The notes under the pieces were generated by a model. It saw only the letters and a program-made list of their open reading frames with translations, did not search any database and was not told the origin of the DNA. Positions 18,969 to 26,666 of a stretch of DNA of 64,000 nucleotides are shown here, in pieces. Location of the stretch: positions 310,001-374,000 of the forward strand of contig JADKEH010000001.1 in NCBI GenBank assembly GCA_016718155.1, in the 5' to 3' direction. This DNA comes from Candidatus Rhodoferax randersensis. GTDB lineage: Bacteria > Pseudomonadota > Gammaproteobacteria > Burkholderiales > Burkholderiaceae_C. Position 1 is the first letter of the stretch. The number at the start of each line of letters is the position of its first letter. Made by a program: the position numbers and the translations under genes.

Positions 18969-19235
18969 TTACTTACGCAGACCCAGCTTGGCAATCAACG
19001 CGGTGTAACGATCCGCGTCTTTGGACTTCAAATAGTCCAGCAGCTTGCGCCGACGACTCACCATACGCAACAGACCGCGACGACCATGGTGGTCCTTGGC
19101 GTGTGTCTTGAAGTGGGGGGTGAGCTCGTTGATGCGTGCGGTCAGCAGGGCAACCTGAACTTCGGGGCTACCGGTGTCGCCGGCTTGGCGGGCGTTGTCT
19201 TTGACAACCGCAGCTTTGATGCTGGAGAGAATCAT
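18969..19235 (-). CDS. rpsO: 30S ribosomal protein S15
   Basis: This 88-residue primary-binding protein of the small ribosomal subunit contacts 16S rRNA helix 22. Family text is clear: DTGSPEVQVALLTARINELT, HFKTHAKDHHGRRGLLRMVS and RRRKLLDYLKSKDADRY. ATG at 19235 (MILSSIKAAVV) gives the normal length. It has its own promoter upstream and a strong terminator downstream. Confidence 0.98.
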   Translation of the reverse strand: MILSSIKAAVVKDNARQAGDTGSPEVQVALLTARINELTPHFKTHAKDHHGRRGLLRMVSRRRKLLDYLKSKDADRYTALIAKLGLRK

Positions 19236-19342
19236 GTCGTGTATCCGTGAATGTGTGGCCTGCGAGCAAGCCAACGTTGAACAACTTGCGCCAGGTGCTG
19301 GAACTGCTCTTGGCGTGCGCTTAGCGGGTGCAAAGCCTTGGA

Positions 19343-19348
19343 ATTATA
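19343..19348 (-). promoter_or_regulatory. Sigma-70 -10 box upstream of rpsO
   Basis: A perfect TATAAT reads on the minus strand in the context GGGCTATAATTCC, 108 bp before the rpsO start. No good -35 was found at 16-18 bp; GTGACA occurs but at 20 bp. Position fits the rpsO transcript. Confidence 0.65.
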
Positions 19349-19369
19349 GCCCATTTCCCCGACAGGGAT

Positions 19370-19911
19370 GTCACCCGGGGGGGGTGCGATTCAAGGTGTT
19401 GAGGGGCGGGGCCTCAGGAGACCAGACCGTCGGGGGGGACTGCGCGAGCCCCCTGCGGCGCGGCGCGGCGGAGCCGACGGCGACCAAACGGGCGGGCGCG
19501 GGCCAGGTGCGCCAGCCGAAGAAGGAGGGCGAGCACACCGCAGGGAAAAAACGCGCTGGCACCCCGGGCGCCCAAGGGCGCAGCCAGGGCGCGGGGCGAC
19601 TGTGCCAGGCAGATGGTCGAACCGGGCCGCCTCCTCACCCTGCCCCCCCGCGGGGGCGCGTGGCCAGCACGGGGGCCGCCCCCCCGCGCGCCCCACCGGG
19701 GCGGCGCCCTGGGCCGGGTGAAGCCACGGGGGCGCGCCCCGCACCCGGCCCCCGCAGCCGGGGGGGGTGACCACACCAGCGCACAGTGGCCGGAGCCGCC
19801 CCGAGAGCGGGCCCGGGCCACAGCAGGATGGCCAGGGCCGGCGCCAGGGCCGGCCACCTTGACCCGTCACCCGCCCAGCCTGGCCCCAAGGTCCCACCCC
19901 GAGTGCCCCGC
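19370..19911. other. Extremely GC-rich 540-bp stretch without a convincing gene
   Basis: Long g and c runs dominate, and frames are open on both strands only because stop codons are rare at this composition. No frame shows a recognisable domain or a plausible ribosome site. It separates the rpsO promoter from the 3' end of the binding-protein gene. It could be a decayed gene, a repeat-derived block or a structured RNA. Nothing in the sequence decides between these. Confidence 0.6.
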
Positions 19912-21183
19912 CTACCCCGGTCGCGCCATCTTGCAGTTGCTGGGCTGCGCCGCGCTAGCCGCTTCAATCGTCCTGATGATCCGAAAGCCATACCCCGAAC
20001 CCTCGACATCAAACTTGACGCCCGGGCTGCCGGCCTTGTCCATCACACCGACCACCAGGGCCTGCTGAAACTGGTGGTCGACTTCGCGCATGGTGCCACT
20101 CTGACCAAAGAGGCTGACGCTGGCGCGCTCCAGTTGGGCTGCCAGTGCAGGCGCTGCGCTGCTACCGGCCCTTTCGATCGCCTGGGCCAGCGCCTCGACC
20201 ATCAGTTGCATGCGCATATGCACGTAGTCGTCGGCCGGCTTGGGGAGGCGCTGGCGAAACAACTGGTAGAAGGCCTCGCTTTGGGCCGTCTGGACGTTGG
20301 GCAACCAGTCGGCGACGGCAATCACGCGACCAATGCCGGCATCACCCATGGCCGCCGGTGCACCCAAGGCGTTGCCGTAGAAAGTGTAGAACTTTCCCTC
20401 GTAGCCGACATCGCGCGCGGCCTTCACCATCAAGGTCAAGTCGTTGCCCCAGTTGCCGGTGATGACTGCCTGCGCGCCACTGGCCTTGATCTTGGTCGCA
20501 TAGGGTGAGAAGTCCTTGATGCGCGCCATCGGGTGCAGTTCCTCGCCAACAATTTGCACGTCCGGACGTTGCGCGCCCAATTGCCGCTTCGCCTCACGCA
20601 ACACGGCTTGGCCAAAGCTGTAGTCCTGGCCGATCACGTACACGCTCTTGAGCGCGCTGTCGTCCTTGATCACGCTCATCAACGCGGCCATGCGCATGTC
20701 GGCGTGGGCATCGAAGCGGAAGTGCCAATAGCTGCATTTCTCGTTGGTCAACACCGGATCGACTGCCGAGTAGTTCAAAAACACCACCCGCTTGGCGGGC
20801 TCGCGTTCATTGTGTTTATTGATGGCGTCGATCAGCGCCAGCGCGTTGGCCGACGAGTTGCCCTGCGTGATGACCTGGGCACCGCCGTCGATCGCCGAGC
20901 GCAACAGAGTGAGGGCTTCTTCGTTTTGCCCTTTGCTGTCAAAGCGCTCCAGCGCCAGCATCTGCGCACCCCCGCCCTGCTTGACGCCGCCGCGCGCATT
21001 GACGCGTTCGATGGCCCAGACCAGGTTGCGGTAAACCGCCTCGCCAGCGTTGGCATTGGGGCCGCTCAAGGCCTCGATCATGGCGATCTTGATCGGAGCC
21101 GCCACGGGCTGGGCAGCACAGAAGACGGGGACACATAGCGCCACCAGGAACAAATTCAATAGCCAGCGACCAAAAATATACAT
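19912..21183 (-). CDS. Periplasmic binding protein of the branched-chain amino acid ABC type (LivK-like), orphan
   Basis: This 423-residue type I periplasmic binding protein has an N-terminal signal peptide (MYIFGRWLLNLFLVALCVPVFCAAQ). The mature start AAPIKIAMIEALSGPNANAG is the usual first strand and ligand loop. Two lobes follow, with VYVIGQDYSFGQAV at about residue 195. No permease or ATPase genes are nearby, so it is an orphan and the ligand is unknown. ATG at 21183. It is divergent from hsp20, sharing a 96-bp gap. Confidence 0.88.
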   Translation of the reverse strand: MYIFGRWLLNLFLVALCVPVFCAAQPVAAPIKIAMIEALSGPNANAGEAVYRNLVWAIERVNARGGVKQGGGAQMLALERFDSKGQNEEALTLLRSAIDGGAQVITQGNSSANALALIDAINKHNEREPAKRVVFLNYSAVDPVLTNEKCSYWHFRFDAHADMRMAALMSVIKDDSALKSVYVIGQDYSFGQAVLREAKRQLGAQRPDVQIVGEELHPMARIKDFSPYATKIKASGAQAVITGNWGNDLTLMVKAARDVGYEGKFYTFYGNALGAPAAMGDAGIGRVIAVADWLPNVQTAQSEAFYQLFRQRLPKPADDYVHMRMQLMVEALAQAIERAGSSAAPALAAQLERASVSLFGQSGTMREVDHQFQQALVVGVMDKAGSPGVKFDVEGSGYGFRIIRTIEAASAAQPSNCKMARPG

Positions 21184-21195
21184 CCGGTTTTCTCT

Positions 21196-21234
21196 CTTGA
21201 AAAAGGGCCGCGTCACTCTCAGATTTGGTGACGC
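21196..21234 (+). promoter_or_regulatory. Possible heat-shock promoter and hairpin before hsp20
   Basis: CTTGAA (21196-21201) is a perfect sigma-32 -35 box. Sixteen bases on, ctcagattt (21218-21226) is a weak match to the CCCCATTTA-type -10. A perfect 7-bp hairpin, gcgtcac/gtgacgc (21210-21216 and 21228-21234), overlaps it. The -10 is poor, so this is tentative. Confidence 0.45.
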
Positions 21235-21279
21235 AGCGGGTTCATGTTGAACGCCGCGCAGTGTACAAGGAGTCACCTC

Positions 21280-21660
21280 ATGTTTTTCGCCGCCACCGCC
21301 CCTGCCCGCCACTACCGTCCCGCCCTTGCCCCGACTGATCGCGCCTTGCAGCGTTTCATGGCCGAAGCGCTGCAGCCGAGCCGCCGACAAGCCGGCTCGA
21401 TTACCGAAGACGAGAAGGGTTACACCCTGAGTTTTGACATGCCTGGTGTTGCCAAGGAGCAGCTCGGTATCGACATTGAAGGCAGCATCGTGCGCATCGA
21501 AACCCGCGAAGGCGCGCCGCGTCACTACAAGGCCGCGTACGAGCTGCCACAAGACATCGACGCGACGCAGAGCGAAGCCAAGCTCGACAACGGCGTGCTG
21601 ACACTGAAGCTCAGCAAGCTGGTGCCCCAGTCCAAGGCGACGACACTCAACGTCAACTGA
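21280..21660 (+). CDS. Small heat-shock protein, Hsp20 / alpha-crystallin family
   Basis: This 126-residue ATP-independent holdase chaperone has its alpha-crystallin domain at about residues 38-120, with GYTLSFDMPGVAKEQLGIDI and the signature KLDNGVLTLKLSKL. The N-terminal arm is short. The C-terminal tail ends TTLNVN and lacks the usual I-x-I/V anchor used for oligomer assembly. ATG at 21280 was chosen because AAGGAG lies 8 bp before it; the frame is open 12 codons further up. Confidence 0.93.
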   Translation: MFFAATAPARHYRPALAPTDRALQRFMAEALQPSRRQAGSITEDEKGYTLSFDMPGVAKEQLGIDIEGSIVRIETREGAPRHYKAAYELPQDIDATQSEAKLDNGVLTLKLSKLVPQSKATTLNVN

Positions 21661-21680
21661 AAACACCAGCGCAACAGTCT

Positions 21681-21980
21681 CGTCATTGCGGGCGACTTGA
21701 AGCCCGTCATGGCGAGCCTCCTGAATCCGGGCCGATACCACACACCGACCTTGAACCCGCATCGTCATTACGAGCGCAGCGTGGCAATCCATGGTGGTGT
21801 CCCCGCCAAGGTGGATCGCCACGCTGCGCTCGCGATGACGAAGTGGATTGCTTCACTGCGTTCGCAATGACGACCGGTTCATGCAAGGCGCAGCGCGGCA
21901 ATCCATGGTGGTCGGCCAGTCAGAATGGATCGCCGCAGCCCTTGGCCTCGCGATGACGGGGAGTGGGTTGGCGATGACGT
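21681..21980. repeat. Cluster of 'cgtcattgcgagcg' family repeats
   Basis: The 410-bp gap between hsp20 and tsaD (convergent) holds no gene. Several imperfect palindromic modules begin cgtcattacgagcgcagcg and end cgctgcgctcgcgatgacg around caatccatgg/ggatcgcc. A further module (ggattgcttcactgcg to caatgacgaccggttcatg) is shared exactly with 28059-28270. Confidence 0.85.
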
Positions 21981-22070
21981 GCAGCGCGCACGCTTGGAGC
22001 CGTCTGGGCCAGTTACCACCAGCGCCGTCACGGCGTGGGCCATTGGCTTGTGCGTTCGGCGCCGATCCAA

Positions 22071-23123
22071 CTAAAGCGAGTCGAGTGCCCAACGCGGCTT
22101 GACGTCGAAGGCGTAGGTCTTGGCGGCAACGGACGCGCCACTTTGCAGCCGCATGGCAGCGGCCATGGCGATCATGGCGCCGTTGTCGGTGCACAGGTGC
22201 AACTCCGGGTAGTGCACCCGCACCCGCTGACGGGCGCAGGCGGCATCAAGCTGGTCGCGTAAGCTGCGATTCGCGCCCACACCACCCGCCACCACCAGGC
22301 GCTTCAAGCCGCTTTGCGCCAATGCCGCGAGCGACTTTTTGACCAGAACTTCGACAATCGCAGCCTGCGTGGACGCTGCCAAGTCTGCCAGCATGGTGGC
22401 CGGTAACGCCTCCACCGTGCAACCCTGGGCCTGGGCCAGCTTTTTGGCCTGCACCATCACCGCCGTCTTCAGACCCGCAAACGAGAAGTCCAGGTTGCCG
22501 CTGTTCAACAAAGGACGCGGCAGTTTGTATGCGTTGGCATCACCACTCTGCGCCAGGCGTGACAGCGCCGGCCCACCGGGGTAACCCAAACCGAGTAGCT
22601 TGGCCGACTTGTCAAAGGCCTCGCCCGCCGCATCGTCAATGGTTTCACCCAACAGTTCGTAGCGCCCTACCCCGTCGACCCGCATCAGTTGCGTGTGGCC
22701 ACCCGACACCAGCAGCGCAATGAAGGGGAATTCGGGTGGGTCGCTGCTCAGGAACGGCGACAACAAATGCCCTTCCAGGTGGTGCACACCCAACACCGGC
22801 TTATCCAGGGCGGCCGCCATGGCACAGGCCACGCCGGCACCCACCAGCAGAGCCCCTGCCAAACCGGGCCCCCGCGTGAACGCCACCACATCGACCTGCG
22901 CCAAGCTGCATGCGGACTCTTTGAGAACCTGCTGCGTCAGCGGCAACACGCGCCGAATATGGTCCCGGCTGGCCAGTTCAGGCACTACGCCTCCATAGGC
23001 CTGGTGCATCTCGATCTGGCTGTAGAGCGCGTGCGCCAGCAACACCGGCACACCCTTGGCACGTGTCTGCACCAAGGCCACACCCGTCTCATCACACGAG
23101 GACTCAAAACCCAGCACCAGCAT
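22071..23123 (-). CDS. tsaD: tRNA N6-adenosine threonylcarbamoyltransferase
   Basis: This 350-residue ASKHA-fold enzyme transfers the threonylcarbamoyl group to A37 of ANN-decoding tRNAs, working with TsaB, TsaE and TsaC. It starts MLVLGFESSCDETGVAL. The metal site HHLEGH, LVSGGHTQL and VAGGVGANRSLRDQL are visible. ATG at 23123 was preferred to one four codons earlier because it matches the family start and has GGA spaced before it. It is divergent from an acetyltransferase gene. Confidence 0.97.
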   Translation of the reverse strand: MLVLGFESSCDETGVALVQTRAKGVPVLLAHALYSQIEMHQAYGGVVPELASRDHIRRVLPLTQQVLKESACSLAQVDVVAFTRGPGLAGALLVGAGVACAMAAALDKPVLGVHHLEGHLLSPFLSSDPPEFPFIALLVSGGHTQLMRVDGVGRYELLGETIDDAAGEAFDKSAKLLGLGYPGGPALSRLAQSGDANAYKLPRPLLNSGNLDFSFAGLKTAVMVQAKKLAQAQGCTVEALPATMLADLAASTQAAIVEVLVKKSLAALAQSGLKRLVVAGGVGANRSLRDQLDAACARQRVRVHYPELHLCTDNGAMIAMAAAMRLQSGASVAAKTYAFDVKPRWALDSL

Positions 23124-23244
23124 GTTTTCCAGCATAGAGGCGGGAGTGTAGAGGAAGGCCCGTACAACGCACTGGCAGAATCCTTGCAAGGCCCGGTCCA
23201 GCGCTGATCTGCCCCTGCCAAGCATGCCATCACCCAAAGCCACC

Positions 23245-24012
23245 ATGACCGCCTATTCACTGCCTTTGAGCCAGCACGACATCGAGTCGCTTGAACGCGC
23301 CACACTGGACGCGGTAGCGCCACCCGCCGTGGAGGAATTGGACGGCTGGTTGTTGCCTTTTGACCGCAGCACCATCGGCCGCGCGATCAGCGCCGTGCCG
23401 CTGCGTCACGACGCTGGTCCCGTCTCGGTGGTGCAAGCGATGCAGGCGCGCTACGCGGCGCACGGCTTGCGCGCCGCATTTCGGGTCGCCGACGTGCCCG
23501 GTCTTGCAGCAGTGCGCACGGAGATGGCGCGCCTGGGCTACCTCCCGCAGCAAGCCACCCTGGTGCAGGTCGGCTCGGCCACGCGCATGCGCGAGATTTG
23601 CGACGCACCCCCGGCGCCGGTCAGCACCACACCGGACGACGCCTGGGCGGCGCCATTTCTCACCGCCGGCTTCGACCCGGTGGACGGGGCCAACCGCATC
23701 CAGGCTTTGCGGCGTGCCCAAAACGCGGTCTACGCGACAGTCCGCGAAGGTGACCAGACACTGGCCTGCGGCACCGCCGCATTCGGCTTTGGCTGGGCCA
23801 GTATCCACGGCATGCGTACCGTAGCGCACCGTCGCGGCCAGGGGATGGCGGTGCGCGTGTTGGCCGGTCTGGCCGATGCTGCCCTGGCGCGCGGGCTGGA
23901 GCGGGTGTTTTTGCAGGTGGAGGCCGAGAACACGGCGGCGCTTGCCTTGTACCGGCGCGCCGGTTTTTCCACTGCATGGCGTTACCACTACTGGCGGCCC
24001 GCGCAAACCTGA
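23245..24012 (+). CDS. GNAT-family N-acetyltransferase
   Basis: This 255-residue protein has a C-terminal GNAT domain (about 155-255). The acetyl-CoA loop is HRRGQGMAVRVLAGLAD, followed by FLQVEAENTAALALYRRAGF, the hallmark end of the fold. The N-terminal half looks like a divergent, degenerate GNAT half. The acceptor is unknown. The start could also be the ATG at 23224; neither has a clear ribosome site. It is divergent from tsaD. Confidence 0.87.
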   Translation: MTAYSLPLSQHDIESLERATLDAVAPPAVEELDGWLLPFDRSTIGRAISAVPLRHDAGPVSVVQAMQARYAAHGLRAAFRVADVPGLAAVRTEMARLGYLPQQATLVQVGSATRMREICDAPPAPVSTTPDDAWAAPFLTAGFDPVDGANRIQALRRAQNAVYATVREGDQTLACGTAAFGFGWASIHGMRTVAHRRGQGMAVRVLAGLADAALARGLERVFLQVEAENTAALALYRRAGFSTAWRYHYWRPAQT

Positions 24013-24096
24013 CTGGCCGCGTCGAGCCGCACGGCTGCGGCGGGGATGGCGATGTCGCGCACTCGCCAACTGCATGCGCAGTTTCCGGGCTGGTTG

Positions 24097-24546
24097 CTAG
24101 ACCTCCAGGTCGTCCCGATCACCGGCACGCCGGGTTTGGGAGCGCTGCACCAGCAGCGAGATCAGCAGCACAGCGGCGGCCGAGCCGGTCATCACAGGAG
24201 AGGACGCCAGCATATCGGCCAGGCCGTCAACCGCCTGAATGCTGACCTGCTGCACGTGTTTGACCAAGGTGATGACATCGCCGGTCTGAACGTTCAGGGC
24301 GTCCTCGGCGCGCACATGCATCTCCGGCCACCCACTGCGAAACCGGATGCTTGCAAAGATGCCATTGGCAACCGCGACGAGTGACAGCACGCCCAAGGGG
24401 CGCAACAGATGCTCCAGCAGGCGGCCACGCTCGGCCGGGGGTGCAAATTCATACACTTCGCCGACCAGTTGTGCAATGGAGATTTCAGATACCTCGCAGC
24501 CGGACCTGTCCAGCGTCGGTGTTTTGGGCGTATCGTTGGGGTTCAT
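24097..24546 (-). CDS. Small membrane protein of unknown function
   Basis: This 149-residue protein is not recognised as a named family. A hydrophilic N-terminal 45 residues precedes two hydrophobic segments (about 59-78, LRPLGVLSLVAVANGIFASI; about 120-138, SSPVMTGSAAAVLLISLLV). The C-terminus is charged (RSQTRRAGDRDDLEV). The segment between helices has amphipathic character. ATG at 24546 has AGGAG about 8 bp upstream. It is divergent from the exported protein at 24834 with a 287-bp gap in which I see no further gene. Confidence 0.75.
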   Translation of the reverse strand: MNPNDTPKTPTLDRSGCEVSEISIAQLVGEVYEFAPPAERGRLLEHLLRPLGVLSLVAVANGIFASIRFRSGWPEMHVRAEDALNVQTGDVITLVKHVQQVSIQAVDGLADMLASSPVMTGSAAAVLLISLLVQRSQTRRAGDRDDLEV

Positions 24547-24833
24547 GGTGTTTCTCTCCTGTTTGTGGGGGACGCCACATGGCGTAGGCGAGACGGTGTG
24601 CACGTCGTCGACAGACAAAAGCATCGGGACGCCACCTGCGGCCATCAGGATAGACCAGAGTCTGGCGCCAACATGTTTCAAATTGATGTCCAAGTGCGAC
24701 ATCATGTAAACGAGCAAACTTATTTGATTTTCATGAATCAGACTACGACTCGCCGCACACGCGAAGACGCAAAGCCCAAGTCGGGCGTGATCGGACAACT
24801 CGGCCATGCGGCCGCCTTTGAAGGAAACAGACC

Positions 24834-25706
24834 ATGCGCTACCTATTCGTTGTGATCTTGATGGTGCTGGGGTCGATGACTTCAGCGATGGCTCAGGTGA
24901 GCGTGGGGATTGGCTTCTCGATGCCCGGTGTCAGCATCGGCATCAACTTGCCCGCCTACCCAGACTTGGTCCGCGTGCCCGGCTACCCGGTGTACTACGC
25001 GCCGCAAATCGATTCAAACTACTTCTTCTACGACGGCATGTACTGGGTTTACCAGAGTGACAACTGGTACGCCAGCTCCTGGTACAACGGGCCGTGGGGC
25101 CTTGTGGCACCGGAGGTGGTGCCGGTGTTCATCCTGCGCATCCCGGTCAGCTACTACCGGGTTCCCCCGGTGTACTTCCGGGGTTGGCGCCCGGACGCGC
25201 CGCCGCGTTGGGGCGACCACTGGGGCCATAACTGGAATCAACGTCGAAGTGGCTGGGACCGTTGGGACCGCCGATCGGCGCCAGCGCCCGCACCATTGCC
25301 CACCTACCAGCGGCGCTACTATGGGGATCGGTATCCGCACGCGGACCAGCAACCTTCGTTGCAGGGCCAGAACTACCGTTACCGGCCACGCGACCCGGTC
25401 GTGCGTCAACACAGCCGCGAGCCAGACACGCAACACAGACCCGTGCCAACGCCCTATGTACAACAGGGTGATGCATCCAGCCCACCCATCCCTCAGCCCC
25501 GCCGGCAGTCGCAGGCAGACGCGCAGCGGGCACCCGCGCCATCCACACACGTGCAGCAGGGCGACGCTTCCAGCCCACCGCCACCCAGCCCCGACGTGCG
25601 CCAACCTTCCGTGCAAGGGCGTCAAAAGGACCGCGACAAGCGCGATGAGCGCGGCAAAGACCGCGACCACGAACGCGGCGAGGAGCGCGGCAAGGCCAAC
25701 CGGTAG
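24834..25706 (+). CDS. Exported Tyr/Trp/Pro-rich protein of unknown function
   Basis: This 290-residue protein begins with a clear signal peptide (MRYLFVVILMVLGSMTSAMAQ) followed by a Gly/Val strand. An aromatic region follows (about 45-170, such as YFFYDGMYWVYQSDNWYASS), then a Pro/Arg/Gln-rich tail with two near-identical motifs VQQGDASSPP about 30 residues apart, and a charged end rich in KDRDKRDERGKDRDHERGEE. It is probably periplasmic or outer-surface. AAGGAAACAGACC precedes the ATG. Similar low-complexity exported proteins occur in betaproteobacteria; no function is assigned. Confidence 0.85.
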   Translation: MRYLFVVILMVLGSMTSAMAQVSVGIGFSMPGVSIGINLPAYPDLVRVPGYPVYYAPQIDSNYFFYDGMYWVYQSDNWYASSWYNGPWGLVAPEVVPVFILRIPVSYYRVPPVYFRGWRPDAPPRWGDHWGHNWNQRRSGWDRWDRRSAPAPAPLPTYQRRYYGDRYPHADQQPSLQGQNYRYRPRDPVVRQHSREPDTQHRPVPTPYVQQGDASSPPIPQPRRQSQADAQRAPAPSTHVQQGDASSPPPPSPDVRQPSVQGRQKDRDKRDERGKDRDHERGEERGKANR

Positions 25707-25726
25707 GCCCTCAATAACGGGCCAAC

Positions 25727-26632
25727 TCAGGCGGCGTCGGTGCTGAAGGGCTCGGGCGTGTGGTCCAACGGGTCGGTGGTCAGGCGCTCGTATTCGGAGA
25801 TCACCTGGGCGCCGATGAGCAACAGGGTGGCCGCCAGTTCAAGGCTCAACAGCACCGCGATCGAGGTGGTCAGCGAACCGTACACCGTGCCGATCTGCGA
25901 CAGCGTGGTGAAGTACCACACCAGCACATGGCGCGACAGTTCCCACAGCAGTGCGGCGCAAAGGGCTCCCAGCAGCGCGTGTTGCAGCGACAGGCGGCCG
26001 ACCGGCATCACCAGGTAGACCGAGGTCAGCACAAAGACCTCGCCCGCGAAGCCCAGCAGGTACAACAGCGCGCCCGAGAGGCCCCCCAGCGACCAGGTGC
26101 GCCACAGAAACACGACCTCGCGCTGGCCCATCGCCTGCAGGCTGCCGGCCACCAGTGTGGCCAGCAACAGCCCGAGCCCGAGCGACAGGATGTAGACATA
26201 GGGAATCGCCGCCGAGATCAGAAAGTGGCGGCGCTTGATCACCACACGGTGATGAAAGATCACCGACATGGCGTTCTCCAGCACCGTGAACGCCAGGGAG
26301 CTGAAAAACAGCATGCTGACGAGCAGTACCAGTCCCAACACGTCGCGATGCACCAGAAAGTTGGCCAGCTCCGCCACAATCGCCTTGGATTGCCCGGGAA
26401 TTAGCCATTCAAGATAACGGCCCAGTGTCTCCAGCAGCGCCGCCTGCTCGACAAAGTGCGACAGCGCAATCACCGTCAGTATCAGCATCGGCACGATCGA
26501 CAACAAGGCGTAGTAGGCCACGGCGCCGGCCAGCAGCAAGCCCTGGTTGGCGCGAAAACCTTTCAGGGTGCGCAGGGCGAACGCGCCGGGATGCTTGAGA
26601 ACCTGAATGGCGTGGCGGCTGACTATTTGCAT
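25727..26632 (-). CDS. YihY/BrkB-family inner-membrane protein
   Basis: This 301-residue protein has about six hydrophobic helices and the family start FALRTLKGFRANQGLLLAGA followed by AYYALLSIVPMLILTVIAL. This family was once called ribonuclease BN in error; its function is unclear, and serum resistance or transport roles have been proposed. It lies 34 bp after the TolC-like gene on the same strand, and no strong ribosome site is seen. It converges on the exported-protein gene. Confidence 0.88.
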   Translation of the reverse strand: MQIVSRHAIQVLKHPGAFALRTLKGFRANQGLLLAGAVAYYALLSIVPMLILTVIALSHFVEQAALLETLGRYLEWLIPGQSKAIVAELANFLVHRDVLGLVLLVSMLFFSSLAFTVLENAMSVIFHHRVVIKRRHFLISAAIPYVYILSLGLGLLLATLVAGSLQAMGQREVVFLWRTWSLGGLSGALLYLLGFAGEVFVLTSVYLVMPVGRLSLQHALLGALCAALLWELSRHVLVWYFTTLSQIGTVYGSLTTSIAVLLSLELAATLLLIGAQVISEYERLTTDPLDHTPEPFSTDAA

Positions 26633-26666
26633 GAGCCATGAAGCCTACACCCATTGCCGCAACGGC

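Noticed and set aside
19174..19770. Open frames on both strands in the GC-rich block, up to about 200 codons
   Set aside because: Several frames are open at once, no domain or ribosome site is visible, and the products are Pro/Arg/Gly-rich noise.
21681..21980. Possible insertion sequence ends or a CRISPR array in the repeat cluster
   Set aside because: No transposase frame, no regular spacing, and repeats are imperfect palindromes rather than direct repeats with unique spacers.
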